DNA of 64,000 nt from Methanoregulaceae archaeon (GCA_020850325.1 JADZEW010000035.1:1-64000); one strand, 5' to 3'. Numbered from the stretch's first letter, positions 31,951 through 42,016 are shown. Translations and numbers: made by a program. The notes: a model not told the origin generated them from the letters alone.

Positions 31951-33000
31951 CTAAGCCATCGACCGCACACTTATCTCCGCGGCCAATCGGCCGGCGATCG
32001 CGCGGAACTCCAGTCCGTAGCCTGAATCCGGATACGCCACCAGAGCCGGCTCGCCCTGGTCCGACGACTGCGAGATCTCGGGGTCGAGGGGTATCGAGCC
32101 GAGGAAAGGCATGCCGTACTGCTTGGCGAGTTCTTCGCCGGTCATGCCCGAGAACACCCTCGTCACCGTTCCGCAGTTTGGGCACCGGTAGCCGGCCATG
32201 TTCTCGACCACTCCGAGCAACGGCGTATTGAGGCGTTGGAACAGCTGGATCGACTTTCCGGCGATGTTCGCGGCAACGTGATGTGGCGTCGTCACCAAGA
32301 CCACGCCGGTTAGCGGCACCAACTGGGCCAGCGACATCGGCGCATCGCCCGTTCCGGGCGGCAGGTCGACCAACAGGTAGTCGAGCTCATCCCACAGCAC
32401 GTCCTCGAGGAGTTGCTTGACCGTGCCCGCGACCATCGGGCCGCGCCAGAGAACCGCCTGCCCCTCTTGGAGCAGGAAACCGAGCGACATCAGGGCCACG
32501 CCGTGGCGTTGGATCGGCAGAATCTTGTTGTTCGCGGTGAGCGGCTGTTCGCCTTGAACACCCATCATCAGCGGGATGCTCGGGCCGTACACGTCGGCAT
32601 CCATCAGCCCGACGCGAGCTCCGGTCTGTGCGAGCGCAAGGGCGAGATTCACGCTGACCGTGCTCTTGCCGACGCCGCCTTTGCCCGAAGCGATGGCGAT
32701 GCAATGCTTGACTCCCGGGATGAGCGGTGTCTGCTCTCGGTCCGTCGTGCGGACCCGAGCCGTCATTTCGATGTCGACCTGAGTAGCGCCAATGGCCAGC
32801 ACGACGCCTTCGGCTTCGGCCTTGAGCAGATCCTTCACCGGGCAAGCCGGGGTGGTCAGCTCGATCGTGAACGACACCTTCGTGCCGTCGATCCGTACAT
32901 CCTTGACGAACCCTAAAGCGACAATGTCGCGGTGAAGATCAGGGTCGTTGACTTGGCGCAAGGCATCGAGAACGGCGGCTTCAGAAAGCATGGGGTTCAT
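31951..33000 (-). CDS. mrp: Mrp/ApbC-type P-loop ATPase, iron-sulfur cluster carrier
   Basis: The 349-residue protein has an N-terminal MIP18/DUF59 domain (about 4-85, with TTPACPVKDLLKAE). The Mrp ATPase domain carries IASGKGGVGKSTVSVNLA (Walker A), LMDADVYGPSIPLMMG and VDLPPGTGD. The CxxC motif that holds the bridging Fe-S cluster is YRCPNCG. It carries 4Fe-4S clusters to target enzymes. The next gene, divergent, is LeuC, itself a 4Fe-4S enzyme. Start ATG 33000 is chosen, and ATG 32991 also fits. Confidence 0.93.
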   Translation of the reverse strand: MNPMLSEAAVLDALRQVNDPDLHRDIVALGFVKDVRIDGTKVSFTIELTTPACPVKDLLKAEAEGVVLAIGATQVDIEMTARVRTTDREQTPLIPGVKHCIAIASGKGGVGKSTVSVNLALALAQTGARVGLMDADVYGPSIPLMMGVQGEQPLTANNKILPIQRHGVALMSLGFLLQEGQAVLWRGPMVAGTVKQLLEDVLWDELDYLLVDLPPGTGDAPMSLAQLVPLTGVVLVTTPHHVAANIAGKSIQLFQRLNTPLLGVVENMAGYRCPNCGTVTRVFSGMTGEELAKQYGMPFLGSIPLDPEISQSSDQGEPALVAYPDSGYGLEFRAIAGRLAAEISVRSMA

Positions 33001-33024
33001 GGATGGTACCCAGCGCGCCTCGGA

Positions 33025-33030
33025 TAGAAT
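33025..33030 (+). promoter_or_regulatory. -10 box of leuC, leaderless arrangement
   Basis: TAGAAT ends 6 nt before ATG 33037, so transcription should start at or beside the start codon. This is the clearest of several such cases in the window. Confidence 0.55.
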
Positions 33031-33036
33031 AAGGCC

Positions 33037-34428
33037 ATGCCCTCCACCCTCTTCGACAAGGTCTGGGACGCGCACGTCGTCGCCCCGCTGACCGGCGGCG
33101 GCAATCTGCTTTACATTGATCGGCACCTCGTTCACGAAGTCACCTCGCCGCAGGCGTTCGACGGTCTTCGCGAACTGGGCCGCAAGGTTCGACGGCCCGA
33201 TCTGACCTTTGCGACGGTGGACCACAACGTGCCGACCGATGGCCGCCCGATTGACGAGAGCACGCTCAGCGGTATGCAACTGGCGGCGTTAGCGCGGAAC
33301 TGCCGTGAGTTCGGCGTGCCGCTCTACGGTTACCAGGAAGCGCGCCAGGGCATCGTCCACGTGATTGGCCCGCAGTTGGGCATCACGCTCCCCGGATTGA
33401 CCATCGTTTGCGGGGACAGCCACACTTCGACCCATGGTGCGTTCGGTGCCCTAGCGTTTGGTATCGGCACCACCGAGGTCGAGCATGTTCTCGCCACTCA
33501 AACGCTGCGGGCGCCAGCGAAACCCAAGCGCCTTGGCGTGCAGGTCGAGGGCATGCTGGGGAAGGGCCTGACCGCGAAGGATGTGATTCTGGCGGTGATC
33601 CGCAAGATCGGAGCCGGGGGAGGCACGGGGCACGTCGCCGAGTACTACGGCTCCACGATCCGTGCCCTTAACATGAGCGGGCGCATGACGATCTGCAACA
33701 TGAGCATCGAGATGGGTGCGCGTGCGGGCATGATCGCCCCCGATGAGGTCACGTTCGCCTACATCGCGGAGGGCAACCGCCCGTTTGCTCCGCACGGGGC
33801 CGCTTACGATGAGCAGGTCGCGCATTGGCGAACCCTGCGCACCGATGAGGGAGCAACCTACGAGAAGCACGTCCGTCTGGACGTCGATGACCTCGCCCCT
33901 CAGGTGAGTTGGGGCACGACTCCGGCGATGACGGTGAACGTGGATGAGCCGATTCCCGAGCCGACGGATCGATCGGAAGAGCGGGCATTGATGTACATGG
34001 GCCTGAAGGCAGGGCAGGTCATGAGCGAGGTTCCGGTCAGCACCGTTTTCATCGGCTCCTGTACCAACTCACGGATCGAAGATTTGCGAGAAGCGGCCCT
34101 GGTCGTCCGTGGGCGACGGGTGGCGGACGGGGTTCGCGCGATGGTCGTCCCTGGCAGTGAAGCAGTAAAGGCCCTCGCCGAGCAAGAGGGGCTGGACGAG
34201 ATCTTTCGGGCGGCGGGATTTGAGTGGCACTTCGCGGGTTGCTCGATGTGCCTCGGCATGAATGGGGACATTCTTCGACCGCAGCAGCGTAGCGCCTCGA
34301 CGAGTAATCGGCCCTACGAGGGTCGACAGGGGCCTGGTTCGCGCACACACCTCGTGTCGCCGATTACCGCCGCCGCGACGGCGATCGTGGGCAAGTTCGC
34401 CGACCCGCGGCAGTTCCTCGACGAATAG
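33037..34428 (+). CDS. leuC: 3-isopropylmalate dehydratase large subunit
   Basis: The 463-residue protein is a bacterial-type LeuC of full length. It has [39 protein letters not shown], and the 4Fe-4S ligands in [13 protein letters not shown] and [10 protein letters not shown]. With the small subunit LeuD it isomerises 2- to 3-isopropylmalate in leucine synthesis. LeuD, which usually follows directly, is not here; the next gene is anmK, 3 nt downstream. The small subunit must be elsewhere. Confidence 0.95.
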   Translation: MPSTLFDKVWDAHVVAPLTGGGNLLYIDRHLVHEVTSPQAFDGLRELGRKVRRPDLTFATVDHNVPTDGRPIDESTLSGMQLAALARNCREFGVPLYGYQEARQGIVHVIGPQLGITLPGLTIVCGDSHTSTHGAFGALAFGIGTTEVEHVLATQTLRAPAKPKRLGVQVEGMLGKGLTAKDVILAVIRKIGAGGGTGHVAEYYGSTIRALNMSGRMTICNMSIEMGARAGMIAPDEVTFAYIAEGNRPFAPHGAAYDEQVAHWRTLRTDEGATYEKHVRLDVDDLAPQVSWGTTPAMTVNVDEPIPEPTDRSEERALMYMGLKAGQVMSEVPVSTVFIGSCTNSRIEDLREAALVVRGRRVADGVRAMVVPGSEAVKALAEQEGLDEIFRAAGFEWHFAGCSMCLGMNGDILRPQQRSASTSNRPYEGRQGPGSRTHLVSPITAAATAIVGKFADPRQFLDE

Positions 34429-34431
34429 CCC

Positions 34432-35478
34432 ATGCCTAGCATCAGGCGGATCGTCGGAGCCATGTCGGGCACGAGTCTCGACGCGCTGGATGTCGCCCTT
34501 ATCGAGGTGGCGGGGACGGGCATGGCCATGGACGTCCGGTTTGTTGCCGGGCACTCGGTGCCCTTGGGTTCGGTCGGTGACTTCCTGCGCTCGTTCGCTC
34601 AGGGTCACCCGGCAACCGCGGAAGAAATCGCGGAGGCCACCCACGAGTTCTCCAACCTGCATCTTCAAGCCGTCCGAGAGCTTCTTGGGGGTGCCGCGGC
34701 TGATCTGATCTCGATCCACGGCCAGACGGTCTACCATCGGCCGCCGGTTTCTTGGCAGCTGCTCCAGCCCACGCCGATCGCCCACGCGCTGGGCATCCCG
34801 GTCGTTTACGACTTGCGCCAGGCCGACTTGGCTATGGGAGGGCAAGGCGCCCCACTCACCCCGATCGCGGACGCCATGCTTCTCCGGGGCCGGGCGCATC
34901 CGTGGGCGGTGGTCAATCTCGGCGGCTTCGTAAACATCACCCGCGGACCGGACATCTCTGCTCATGACGTGTGCCCCGGGAATCTATGGCTTGATGCACT
35001 CGCCGAGCAGTTGCTCGATCGTCCCTTCGACGCCGATGGGCAGGTCGCAGCGTCGGGCCGAGTCGATGAGGCATGGCTTCGCGAACTGAGAGGGCGCCAA
35101 GCACAACTGGCCGCCGAACGCCGAAGTTTGGGCACGGGCGACGAAGCCCTTCCTACGCTGCCCGGATTGTCGGCACCCGACACCCTTCGCACGGCGGTTG
35201 AGGCGATCGCCCTCGCCATCCGTGATGCGAGCAAGGACGCTGAAGAAATCCTGCTCGCGGGAGGGGGACGGAAGAACGCCGCGCTCTGCTCGGCCATCGC
35301 CGCTGCCGTCGCTCCCGCCCAGGTGCTGGACTTCGACGTCACGGGCATTCCCGGCGACTACCGAGAAGCGGCCGCATGGGCGATCCTTGGGGCACTATCC
35401 CAGGATCAGGAGTCGATCTCGCTGCCGGCGGTCACCGGCGGAGAGACGCCGATTGCCGGCACATGGATCTACCCCTAG
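34432..35478 (+). CDS. anmK: Anhydro-N-acetylmuramic acid kinase
   Basis: The 348-residue kinase phosphorylates and opens 1,6-anhydro-MurNAc released in cell-wall recycling. It has VGAMSGTSLDALDVAL (phosphate site), ISIHGQTVYHRP, VNLGGFVNIT and LLAGGGRKNAAL, all typical. It starts 3 nt after leuC and is probably in the same transcript, although the pathways are unrelated. Its TAG stop and that of prfC share one CTAG. Confidence 0.93.
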   Translation: MPSIRRIVGAMSGTSLDALDVALIEVAGTGMAMDVRFVAGHSVPLGSVGDFLRSFAQGHPATAEEIAEATHEFSNLHLQAVRELLGGAAADLISIHGQTVYHRPPVSWQLLQPTPIAHALGIPVVYDLRQADLAMGGQGAPLTPIADAMLLRGRAHPWAVVNLGGFVNITRGPDISAHDVCPGNLWLDALAEQLLDRPFDADGQVAASGRVDEAWLRELRGRQAQLAAERRSLGTGDEALPTLPGLSAPDTLRTAVEAIALAIRDASKDAEEILLAGGGRKNAALCSAIAAAVAPAQVLDFDVTGIPGDYREAAAWAILGALSQDQESISLPAVTGGETPIAGTWIYP

Positions 35479-37073
35479 ACCGCAACTCGTGCCAATCGAT
35501 GGGTGGAGAACGTCACCTTCGCGTGCTCGTCGATGAGCCGTTGCATCGCCCAGGCACTGGAGAACAGCACGACCAGGTTGCCGTAGGCGTCTTCGGCGGG
35601 ACGAGCGTAGTCGCCCCAGTAGATCGCGCGGATGACTTCTTGCGGGCCGTCGATCCATCGGACGAACTCGAAGGGAAGAGGCTCTAGTAGGGTCGGCACC
35701 CCGTATTCGATGCCCAGTCGATGTTGGACTACCTCGAACTGCAGCCGGCCCACCGCGCCGAGCATCGGCTCGCGTCGCGCCGCTCGGGTGTCCCAGAAAA
35801 GGTCGACGAGACCCTCCTCGCACAGCTGAGTGATGCCCTTCTCGAAGTGCTTCAGCCGGCCCGCGTCCTTGTTGCGGATCATGGCAAAGGTCTCGGGAGG
35901 GAATGCGGGAACCTCGTCGAATGCGATTTTCTCACCCGCCGAAAGCGTGTCGCCGAGCTGGAATGCACCTACGTTCGTGAGGCCGATGATGTCGCCCGGA
36001 TAACCCTCTTCCACCGTCTCGCGGTCTTGGGCGAAGAGCCGTTGGGGCCGTGTCAGGCGCAGCCGCTTGCCGGTGCGCGTGTGCATCGCCTCCATGTCCT
36101 TCTCGAACCGTCCGCTGACGACCCGCAGGAAAGCGATGCGGTCACGGTGGTTCGGGTCCATGTTCGCCTGAATCTTGAACACGAAGCCGCTGAAGGGTTG
36201 TTCGGAGGTGATCGGTACCCCGCTCGCAAGGCGCGGCTGAGGCGTCGGAGCGACCGCCAGAAATCGCTGGAGGAAGAGCTCGACGCCGAAGTTGGTGATG
36301 GCCGAGCCGAAGAACACCGGGGTGAGCTCGCCTTTGAGCACTCGCTCAATGTCAAACGAGTCGCCCGCGATCTCGAGTAGTTCGAGATCTTCGACCAGTT
36401 GATCGTAGGCAGCCTTACCCATCCGACCAGGCAACGATGGGTCGTCGATCGAAACGCGCTCCACGGTTGCTCGACTCGCTCCGTGCGCGGTCTTCTCGAA
36501 CAGATGCATCGTGCGCGTCTCTCGGTCAAACACGCCCTGGAAATCTTGTCCGTCACCCACTGGCCAGTTCATCGGCACGCTTCGGATCCCGAGGACGTCC
36601 TCGATCTCGGTGAGCAGAGCTAACGGGCCCAAGCCGGGATAATCCATCTTGTTGACAAACGTGAAGATGGGAATCCCGCGCTGGCGGCAGACGGCGAACA
36701 GCTTCTTCGTTTGGGCTTCGACGCCCTTCGCATTATCGATGAGCATGACCGCGCTGTCGGCGGCGGTCAAGGTGCGGTACGTATCGGCGCTGAAGTCGCT
36801 GTGCCCGGGGGTGTCGAGCAAGTTCAGAACGTGGTCTTGGTACTCGAACTGGAGCACGGTCGAGGTGATCGAGATGCCGCGCTCCTTCTCCATCTCCATC
36901 CAGTCCGAGGTGGCTTTGCGCTGATTCTTGCGCGCCTTGACCGAGCCGGCGAGTTGGATCGCACCGCCATAGAGCAAGAGCTTCTCGGTGAGGGTGGTTT
37001 TTCCCGCATCGGGGTGCGAGATGATCGCAAACGTGCGGCGGCGCTGGGTCTCGGTCAGAATCGGGTCACTCAT
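35475..37073 (-). CDS. prfC: Peptide chain release factor 3
   Basis: The 532-residue GTPase has FAIISHPDAGKTTLTEKLL (G1), the family-specific GSVKARK, ERGISITS (G2), LLDTPGHSDFSADTYRTL (G3) and FVNKMD (G4). Length fits RF3 (about 530) rather than EF-G (about 700). RF3 removes RF1 and RF2 from the ribosome after termination. It is monocistronic and converges on anmK. Confidence 0.95.
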   Translation of the reverse strand: MSDPILTETQRRRTFAIISHPDAGKTTLTEKLLLYGGAIQLAGSVKARKNQRKATSDWMEMEKERGISITSTVLQFEYQDHVLNLLDTPGHSDFSADTYRTLTAADSAVMLIDNAKGVEAQTKKLFAVCRQRGIPIFTFVNKMDYPGLGPLALLTEIEDVLGIRSVPMNWPVGDGQDFQGVFDRETRTMHLFEKTAHGASRATVERVSIDDPSLPGRMGKAAYDQLVEDLELLEIAGDSFDIERVLKGELTPVFFGSAITNFGVELFLQRFLAVAPTPQPRLASGVPITSEQPFSGFVFKIQANMDPNHRDRIAFLRVVSGRFEKDMEAMHTRTGKRLRLTRPQRLFAQDRETVEEGYPGDIIGLTNVGAFQLGDTLSAGEKIAFDEVPAFPPETFAMIRNKDAGRLKHFEKGITQLCEEGLVDLFWDTRAARREPMLGAVGRLQFEVVQHRLGIEYGVPTLLEPLPFEFVRWIDGPQEVIRAIYWGDYARPAEDAYGNLVVLFSSAWAMQRLIDEHAKVTFSTHRLARVAV

Positions 37074-37163
37074 GGGCGGGCCGCCACGTTTTGTGGTGGG
37101 GGAAGCTCAATTATGGCATCCCGCCAAAGGCCGGGGTTGCTTCAAACGAGTTAAACTATGCCT

Positions 37164-39716
37164 ATGCTCGCGAGCATCGTCGCCGGGATATCGATCGCGG
37201 CGATCCCCCCGGCGATGGAGTACGACGTGCGCTCAGGCACGGGCATGACTCTGCGTATGAGTGGGGTGCCGGTCGTTCGGGGAAGCTGGTTTCAATACTA
37301 CGAGCCGGATTGGTCGCGGGGCCACTACAGTTCGCAGAACAACCAGCAGCAGTTCGAGACCCTGCCCGACGGCTACCGAGTCTCCTTTCGCAGCGGCGAC
37401 GGTCGCGCGTTTGGATCGACGCGATACACCCGGCTAGCGAACCGCCTTCGCGTACAGTATGAGTTCAACTGGAACGGCGATCGACCGGTACGGGTGGAAG
37501 TCGCGGCGGGGCTGCTGTGGGCCCGCGGATTCCAGAACGGGTCGCTACTGCTCGATCAACGGCCCTCGCGTCCGCTGATACCCTACACGTATCCCCAAGA
37601 TACGCTGGACGCGCGCAAGTATGGCAGCGGGTTCGCTGAAGCGCTCTTTAACAGTCCCATCGGGCGGGTGCGAGTTCGCAGCGCCTCGCCGACATTGACC
37701 CTTTATGACGCCCGCGGCTATGCACAGCGGTGGGCCGAGGGCCGAGAGTTGCTGTGGATCGGGCATCCCGGCATGGAAGTTCGCCGCGGAACGCCGGCCA
37801 AGCTCGACGTCGAATATGAACTCGAGCCCGCGGCCGCGGTGGGCCGCAAGGTCACCAAGACGGTGCGCGGCGCCCCCATGCCTGTCGCTCGATTTGTGCA
37901 CGACGTTGACGAGCCCATCGTCCCCAAGCCGAAGCAACACCTCTTCAATCGCGACGAGCCCTTCTTGATCGGCGACGAGTTGCGCCTCGATGTTCCTGAG
38001 TCCATCAGCTCGGCGAAGCAGGAGTTCCTGCGGGCCATCCAGCGAAACTGGATCGTGCCCGACTTGCAGGTCATCCGCTCGACGGACCCGAACATCTACT
38101 GTAGGGTCGAGAACATCGGTTTACCGGCGGAAGGGTTCGAGATTCGGGCCAACAAGAAGAACATCATCGTCTGGGGCCAAGACTTGACCGGCCTGCGCCA
38201 CGCCCTGCGGGTGCTGGCCTCTCAGGCTTTCGCCAAGGATGGGAAGCTGTGGTTCCCCAGCGGGACGCTCCGCGATTGGCCGTCGGTGGGTTGGCGAGGT
38301 GTTCATGTGTTTGGCGGTCCTGAGATGCGCGACTATCAATCGCGTCTGGCCGAGCGCGTTGTCGGTCCGCTTCGGTTCAACCACGTCGTTATCCAATGTG
38401 AACGCACCCAGTGGCAATCGCAGCCCAAGATTCACGGGCCGCTCTGGAACTCCCGCGAGGACGTCAAGGCGGTGTTCGACATGTACCGGCGAATGGGCAT
38501 CGAGCCGATCCCGCTCATCCAAAGCCTTGGCCACATGGAGTGGTTCTTCAATAACGGACAGAACCTCGATCTGGCGATCAACCCCGGCGTCCCCTACACC
38601 ATCGATCCCCGGAAGAAGGAAAGCGCTGAAGCGCTCAAGACGTTGTGGGACGAAGCCATTGACTTGCTCAAGCCGAAGATCGTCCACTTTGGACTGGATG
38701 AGTTTTCGAACCGTGGGATGGCCAAGAACCCCGCGTTTGCGACCGAGATCTGGGAGAAGGCGGTTCCGATCCTCAAAGAGATCTCCCAGCGGCGACGCGT
38801 GGAGTTCATGGCCTGGGGCGATCAGGGCCTCGCTCCGGGGCAGGCGATCGATGCTGCGCTCGGCGACGATCCGTACCACGCCAAGCGGCGCCGCGATGCA
38901 CTGCCGCCCGGGGCACTCATCGCCGACTGGCATTACAAGAACGACTTCCGTCCCGACCGCTTCCTTTGGTCCCTGAACCTGTGGAAGGATGAGGGATTTC
39001 GCCCAATCGGCAGCGGCTGGTTCAACCCCGACAACATCGCCGGATTTACGCAAGCGGCCTACCGGGCTGGTGCAGGCTATCTGCAGACGACGTGGGCCGG
39101 CTATGAGCACAGCGAGGAGAACATGCACCGCGAGTGGCGACAGTATGCCGCGCTGGTGCTTGCCGCCGACTATGCGTGGTCGGGCCGCCGAGAACGGCTG
39201 GACGAACTCGAGTACGACCCGAACGAGGTCCTCGCCCGGATGTTTTATCGTGAACCCAGCCCCCTGCGCCCGATGCCGGGCTCAGCGGTCGAAGGAGGGC
39301 GCACCTTGCGAATCGGCGATCTCTCCTTCCGAATCTTCTCGGAGCCGTGGGCGATGTTGAGCCTGGCGACCCCGGGCGGATCGGCTCTTCCCACGGAGTA
39401 TGAGATCGAGACTGATGGGCTGAAGGGGCAGATGCTCGCGCTGGCGGTAGACGCCCAACAGATGAGCGACGAGCGCGACCCTGTGGCCGATCTCGAGATC
39501 GAACTCGCCGACGGAACGGTCGTCAGCCGCCGTTTGCTGTACGGGGTCAACGTTCGCACGCCCTCCGATCGCCGCGAGGTGCTCTCTGGCCCTCGCGAGA
39601 ACGGCTTTGGGGCGCAGCTCATCCCGCTGGGCAATGACGCGGAAGTCAAGTCCATCCGAGTGCGGGCGCTGAGCACCTTGGCGGGACTCCGCATCCACGG
39701 CATCTCCGCCTACTGA
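37164..39716 (+). CDS. GH20-like glycoside hydrolase (beta-hexosaminidase family)
   Basis: The protein (850 residues from ATG 37164) has a signal-like start and a beta-rich N-terminal part. A hexosaminidase-type accessory domain (about 250-370) is followed by a TIM barrel. The barrel has WRGVHVFGG near its start, IPLIQSLGHMEW, and VHFGLDEFSN with the D512-E513 pair that fits the GH20 catalytic Asp-Glu. The match is distant, so specificity (GlcNAc or other) is open. TAAACT lies 6 nt before ATG 37164, favouring it over ATG 37158. The last 150 residues look like an added beta domain. Confidence 0.72.
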   Translation: MLASIVAGISIAAIPPAMEYDVRSGTGMTLRMSGVPVVRGSWFQYYEPDWSRGHYSSQNNQQQFETLPDGYRVSFRSGDGRAFGSTRYTRLANRLRVQYEFNWNGDRPVRVEVAAGLLWARGFQNGSLLLDQRPSRPLIPYTYPQDTLDARKYGSGFAEALFNSPIGRVRVRSASPTLTLYDARGYAQRWAEGRELLWIGHPGMEVRRGTPAKLDVEYELEPAAAVGRKVTKTVRGAPMPVARFVHDVDEPIVPKPKQHLFNRDEPFLIGDELRLDVPESISSAKQEFLRAIQRNWIVPDLQVIRSTDPNIYCRVENIGLPAEGFEIRANKKNIIVWGQDLTGLRHALRVLASQAFAKDGKLWFPSGTLRDWPSVGWRGVHVFGGPEMRDYQSRLAERVVGPLRFNHVVIQCERTQWQSQPKIHGPLWNSREDVKAVFDMYRRMGIEPIPLIQSLGHMEWFFNNGQNLDLAINPGVPYTIDPRKKESAEALKTLWDEAIDLLKPKIVHFGLDEFSNRGMAKNPAFATEIWEKAVPILKEISQRRRVEFMAWGDQGLAPGQAIDAALGDDPYHAKRRRDALPPGALIADWHYKNDFRPDRFLWSLNLWKDEGFRPIGSGWFNPDNIAGFTQAAYRAGAGYLQTTWAGYEHSEENMHREWRQYAALVLAADYAWSGRRERLDELEYDPNEVLARMFYREPSPLRPMPGSAVEGGRTLRIGDLSFRIFSEPWAMLSLATPGGSALPTEYEIETDGLKGQMLALAVDAQQMSDERDPVADLEIELADGTVVSRRLLYGVNVRTPSDRREVLSGPRENGFGAQLIPLGNDAEVKSIRVRALSTLAGLRIHGISAY

Positions 39717-39750
39717 ACTCGAAACTCAGCGCAGCGGGTAAACCTTTTGC

Positions 39751-40794
39751 ATGAACATCGATTTGCTTCGACGACTCACTGAAGCCCACGGCGTGCCCAG
39801 CATGGAAGACGCGATCCGCGACATCGTTCGCGAAGAACTTTCGGGCATCTGTGAGTTCTCGACGGACACGATGGGCAATCTCCACTGCGTCCGCAATCGG
39901 GGCGGGTCGAAGAAGCTGATGATCGCCGCCCACATGGATGAGATCGGCTTCATGGTGAAGTTCATCGATGACAAGGGATTCCTTCGCCTTCAGCCGCTCG
40001 GCGGATGGGACCCCAACCAGATGGCGAGTCAGCGCGTGTTCGTCCACACCAAGAACGGCGTGCTCAACGGCGTTCTGATGGCGAGCCGCAAGCCGAAGCA
40101 CATGCTGACGCCCGAGGAAGCCTCCAAGAGCGTGGCGATCGAGAACTTCTTTGTGGATGTCGGCCTCAGCGGTGACGAAGCGAGGGCGCAGGTCTCGCTC
40201 GGCGACATGGTCACCATGAATCGGACCCTGCAGACGATGGGCAAGCTCGCGACGTGCAAGTCGATGGACGACCGCGCCGCGGTGTATGTGATGATCGAGG
40301 CGATGAAGGCCGCGAGCAACCCGCAGGTCGAGGTTCATGGCATCGCGACCGTCCAGGAGGAGATCGGCCTCCGTGGGGCGACCGCCGCCGGTTGGGCGAT
40401 CAAGCCCGACATCTGCGTGGCCATCGACGTGACCCTCGCGAACGACATCCCGGGCATCCCAGAGCAGGATCACGTGACGAAGCTCGGAGAAGGCACGGCG
40501 ATCAAAATCATGGACTCCTCGCTGATCTGCCATCCGAAGGTGGTCTCCCACTTCCGAACGCTGGCGGAGCAGCACGGCATCAAGTATCAGATCGAAATCT
40601 TGCCTGCGGGCGGCACCGACGCGGGCGGGGTGCAACGGTTGCACGGCGGCATCCCGTCGTTCACGCTATCGATTCCGACGCGGTACATCCACACGGTCAA
40701 CGAAACGGTGCATATGGACGATATGGACGCCTCGGTGGCGCTGCTCGCGAAGTACATCGACGACGCCCACAACGGCGACTACACGTATCGGTAA
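39751..40794 (+). CDS. M42-family metallo-aminopeptidase
   Basis: The 347-residue peptidase matches M42 (glutamyl aminopeptidase/FrvX type). Metal and catalytic residues lie in IAAHMDEIGFMV, MDDRAAVYVM, TVQEEIGLRGA, AIDVTLAND and the closing RYIHTVNETVH. It trims peptides in the cytoplasm, usually as a large tetrahedral complex. It follows the GH20-like gene by 34 bp, and TAAACC 6 nt before ATG may give it its own start. A strong terminator follows. Confidence 0.93.
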   Translation: MNIDLLRRLTEAHGVPSMEDAIRDIVREELSGICEFSTDTMGNLHCVRNRGGSKKLMIAAHMDEIGFMVKFIDDKGFLRLQPLGGWDPNQMASQRVFVHTKNGVLNGVLMASRKPKHMLTPEEASKSVAIENFFVDVGLSGDEARAQVSLGDMVTMNRTLQTMGKLATCKSMDDRAAVYVMIEAMKAASNPQVEVHGIATVQEEIGLRGATAAGWAIKPDICVAIDVTLANDIPGIPEQDHVTKLGEGTAIKIMDSSLICHPKVVSHFRTLAEQHGIKYQIEILPAGGTDAGGVQRLHGGIPSFTLSIPTRYIHTVNETVHMDDMDASVALLAKYIDDAHNGDYTYR

Positions 40795-40797
40795 GCA

Positions 40798-40839
40798 CTA
40801 GAAAGCCCCTCCTTTCCTTGGAGAGGAGGGGCTTTCTAG
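40798..40839. terminator. Bidirectional terminator, 15-bp perfect stem
   Basis: CTAGAAAGCCCCTCC (40798-40812) pairs with GGAGGGGCTTTCTAG (40825-40839) around a 12-nt loop. It lies between the convergent M42 peptidase and PEP-CTERM genes and has an A/T-rich outer stem suitable for both. Confidence 0.88.
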
Positions 40840-40848
40840 GGAGAGAGA

Positions 40849-41469
40849 TCAGCGCGTGCGTCGTCGCAAGAGAGCCGCCACGCCCAAGCTAACCGCGGCC
40901 ATCGTCGCCGGCTCTGGCACGGCGGTCAGCTGAACGTTATCCACTCGCGTAAAGTCGCCGCCCGACGCCACATCGGCATTGATTCCGATCCGCTGCAGTC
41001 CGCCGAGAACGTTGGCAATGTCGCCCATCGTTGCGTCGCGCAGGCCGCCGTTGTCTCCGTACTTCCAACTGCCCACGGTAGTGAGATCGAAGGCGTAAGT
41101 GTGGAACTGGCCATCCGCGGGAGGAGCGACCTCCTGATAGATTGCGCCGGTACCCGAGGCAAGCACAATGAACGGATACGCAAAGGCATCGGCAAAGTCG
41201 GCTGAGTAGTTGAAGCGAATCTCCGTGGCCAGGCCATACCCGCCCGCCAAGAGCGGACTGACGTGGAACGCCCAACCGGCAAAATCGGGCCCCTCGATGT
41301 GTCCCGCCGGATTCCATGTCGCTGGGCCTACTTCGGTCAGAGTCAGGGTCGCCGGGTTGAAGTCCGCCTGCTTCCAGCCTTGATTATCCGTGTCAAAGGT
41401 GTACAGCAGATTAGCCTGAGCCACGGCGGTAACGCTCAAACCAACGAGTCCAAGGAGAAGGCGATCCAT
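40849..41469 (-). CDS. PEP-CTERM secreted protein with a laminin-B-like domain
   Basis: The 206-residue protein has a signal peptide (MDRLLLGLVGLSVTAVAQA). The body opens TFDTDNQGWKQADFNP and contains GIEGPD-like and HTYAFDL segments, resembling the jelly-roll (laminin B/carbohydrate-binding) region found in many PEP-CTERM proteins. It ends with VPEP, a hydrophobic stretch and RRRTR. ATG 41469 is preceded by TATACT at 7 nt (41477-41482), so the upstream codons of the longer frame are unlikely to be used. It is probably a surface or matrix protein. Confidence 0.83.
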   Translation of the reverse strand: MDRLLLGLVGLSVTAVAQANLLYTFDTDNQGWKQADFNPATLTLTEVGPATWNPAGHIEGPDFAGWAFHVSPLLAGGYGLATEIRFNYSADFADAFAYPFIVLASGTGAIYQEVAPPADGQFHTYAFDLTTVGSWKYGDNGGLRDATMGDIANVLGGLQRIGINADVASGGDFTRVDNVQLTAVPEPATMAAVSLGVAALLRRRTR

Positions 41470-41538
41470 CAAGATCAGTATACAAGGCGCGAGCCTCAAC
41501 TCCTTACCGCATTCCTACCAGTACTCTCTCATGGAGTC

Positions 41539-41988
41539 TCAGTGCGCGATTTCTGCACCCAGGCTATCCACCAGATACGCGACGAGCCAGTGGGTGTGAT
41601 CGTCGCCAAGGCAGTAGTACACCTCCTCGATGGTCTCTGCATGGCGTAGCCGTTCTCGAATATCGCTCAGAAGCAGGGGTTCCACTTTCTTGATAACGTG
41701 GGCAAGCTCCGGAAACTCATGAGTCGGCCGCTTGAAGATCGGATCGAGACATCGGCGCACGATGGTGCTGTAGCCGATGTAGAAGGCATCGGAGACGCGC
41801 CGCTCAAACTCGACTTCATCGAAGCCGCCTAAGTCATCCCACACGGTATCGAAGGCTTCAGCCGAGCGCCACCACAGACGAAGATCCGACCATGCGCGCT
41901 CCTTCTCAAGCTCCAGCTGCTCCAAGAATCGCGGCAGCGTGGTCTGCTGGTCGATGTACTTCTGAAACACCTTCGCCAGTCGCTTCAT
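41539..41988 (-). CDS. Uncharacterised small protein
   Basis: The 149-residue protein is mainly helical with many charged residues, for example FLEQLELEKERAWSDLRLWWRS, and it has no signal or membrane segment. The end, HTHWLVAYLVDSLGAEIAH, is its most hydrophobic part. I recognise no family. It lies between the PEP-CTERM gene and rpoC on the same strand, downstream of the rpoC terminator hairpin. ATG 41988, with AGAGAGC before it, is preferred over TTG 42009. Confidence 0.6.
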   Translation of the reverse strand: MKRLAKVFQKYIDQQTTLPRFLEQLELEKERAWSDLRLWWRSAEAFDTVWDDLGGFDEVEFERRVSDAFYIGYSTIVRRCLDPIFKRPTHEFPELAHVIKKVEPLLLSDIRERLRHAETIEEVYYCLGDDHTHWLVAYLVDSLGAEIAH

Positions 41989-42016
41989 GCTCTCTATTGC
42001 CCATTCCAAACAGAAC

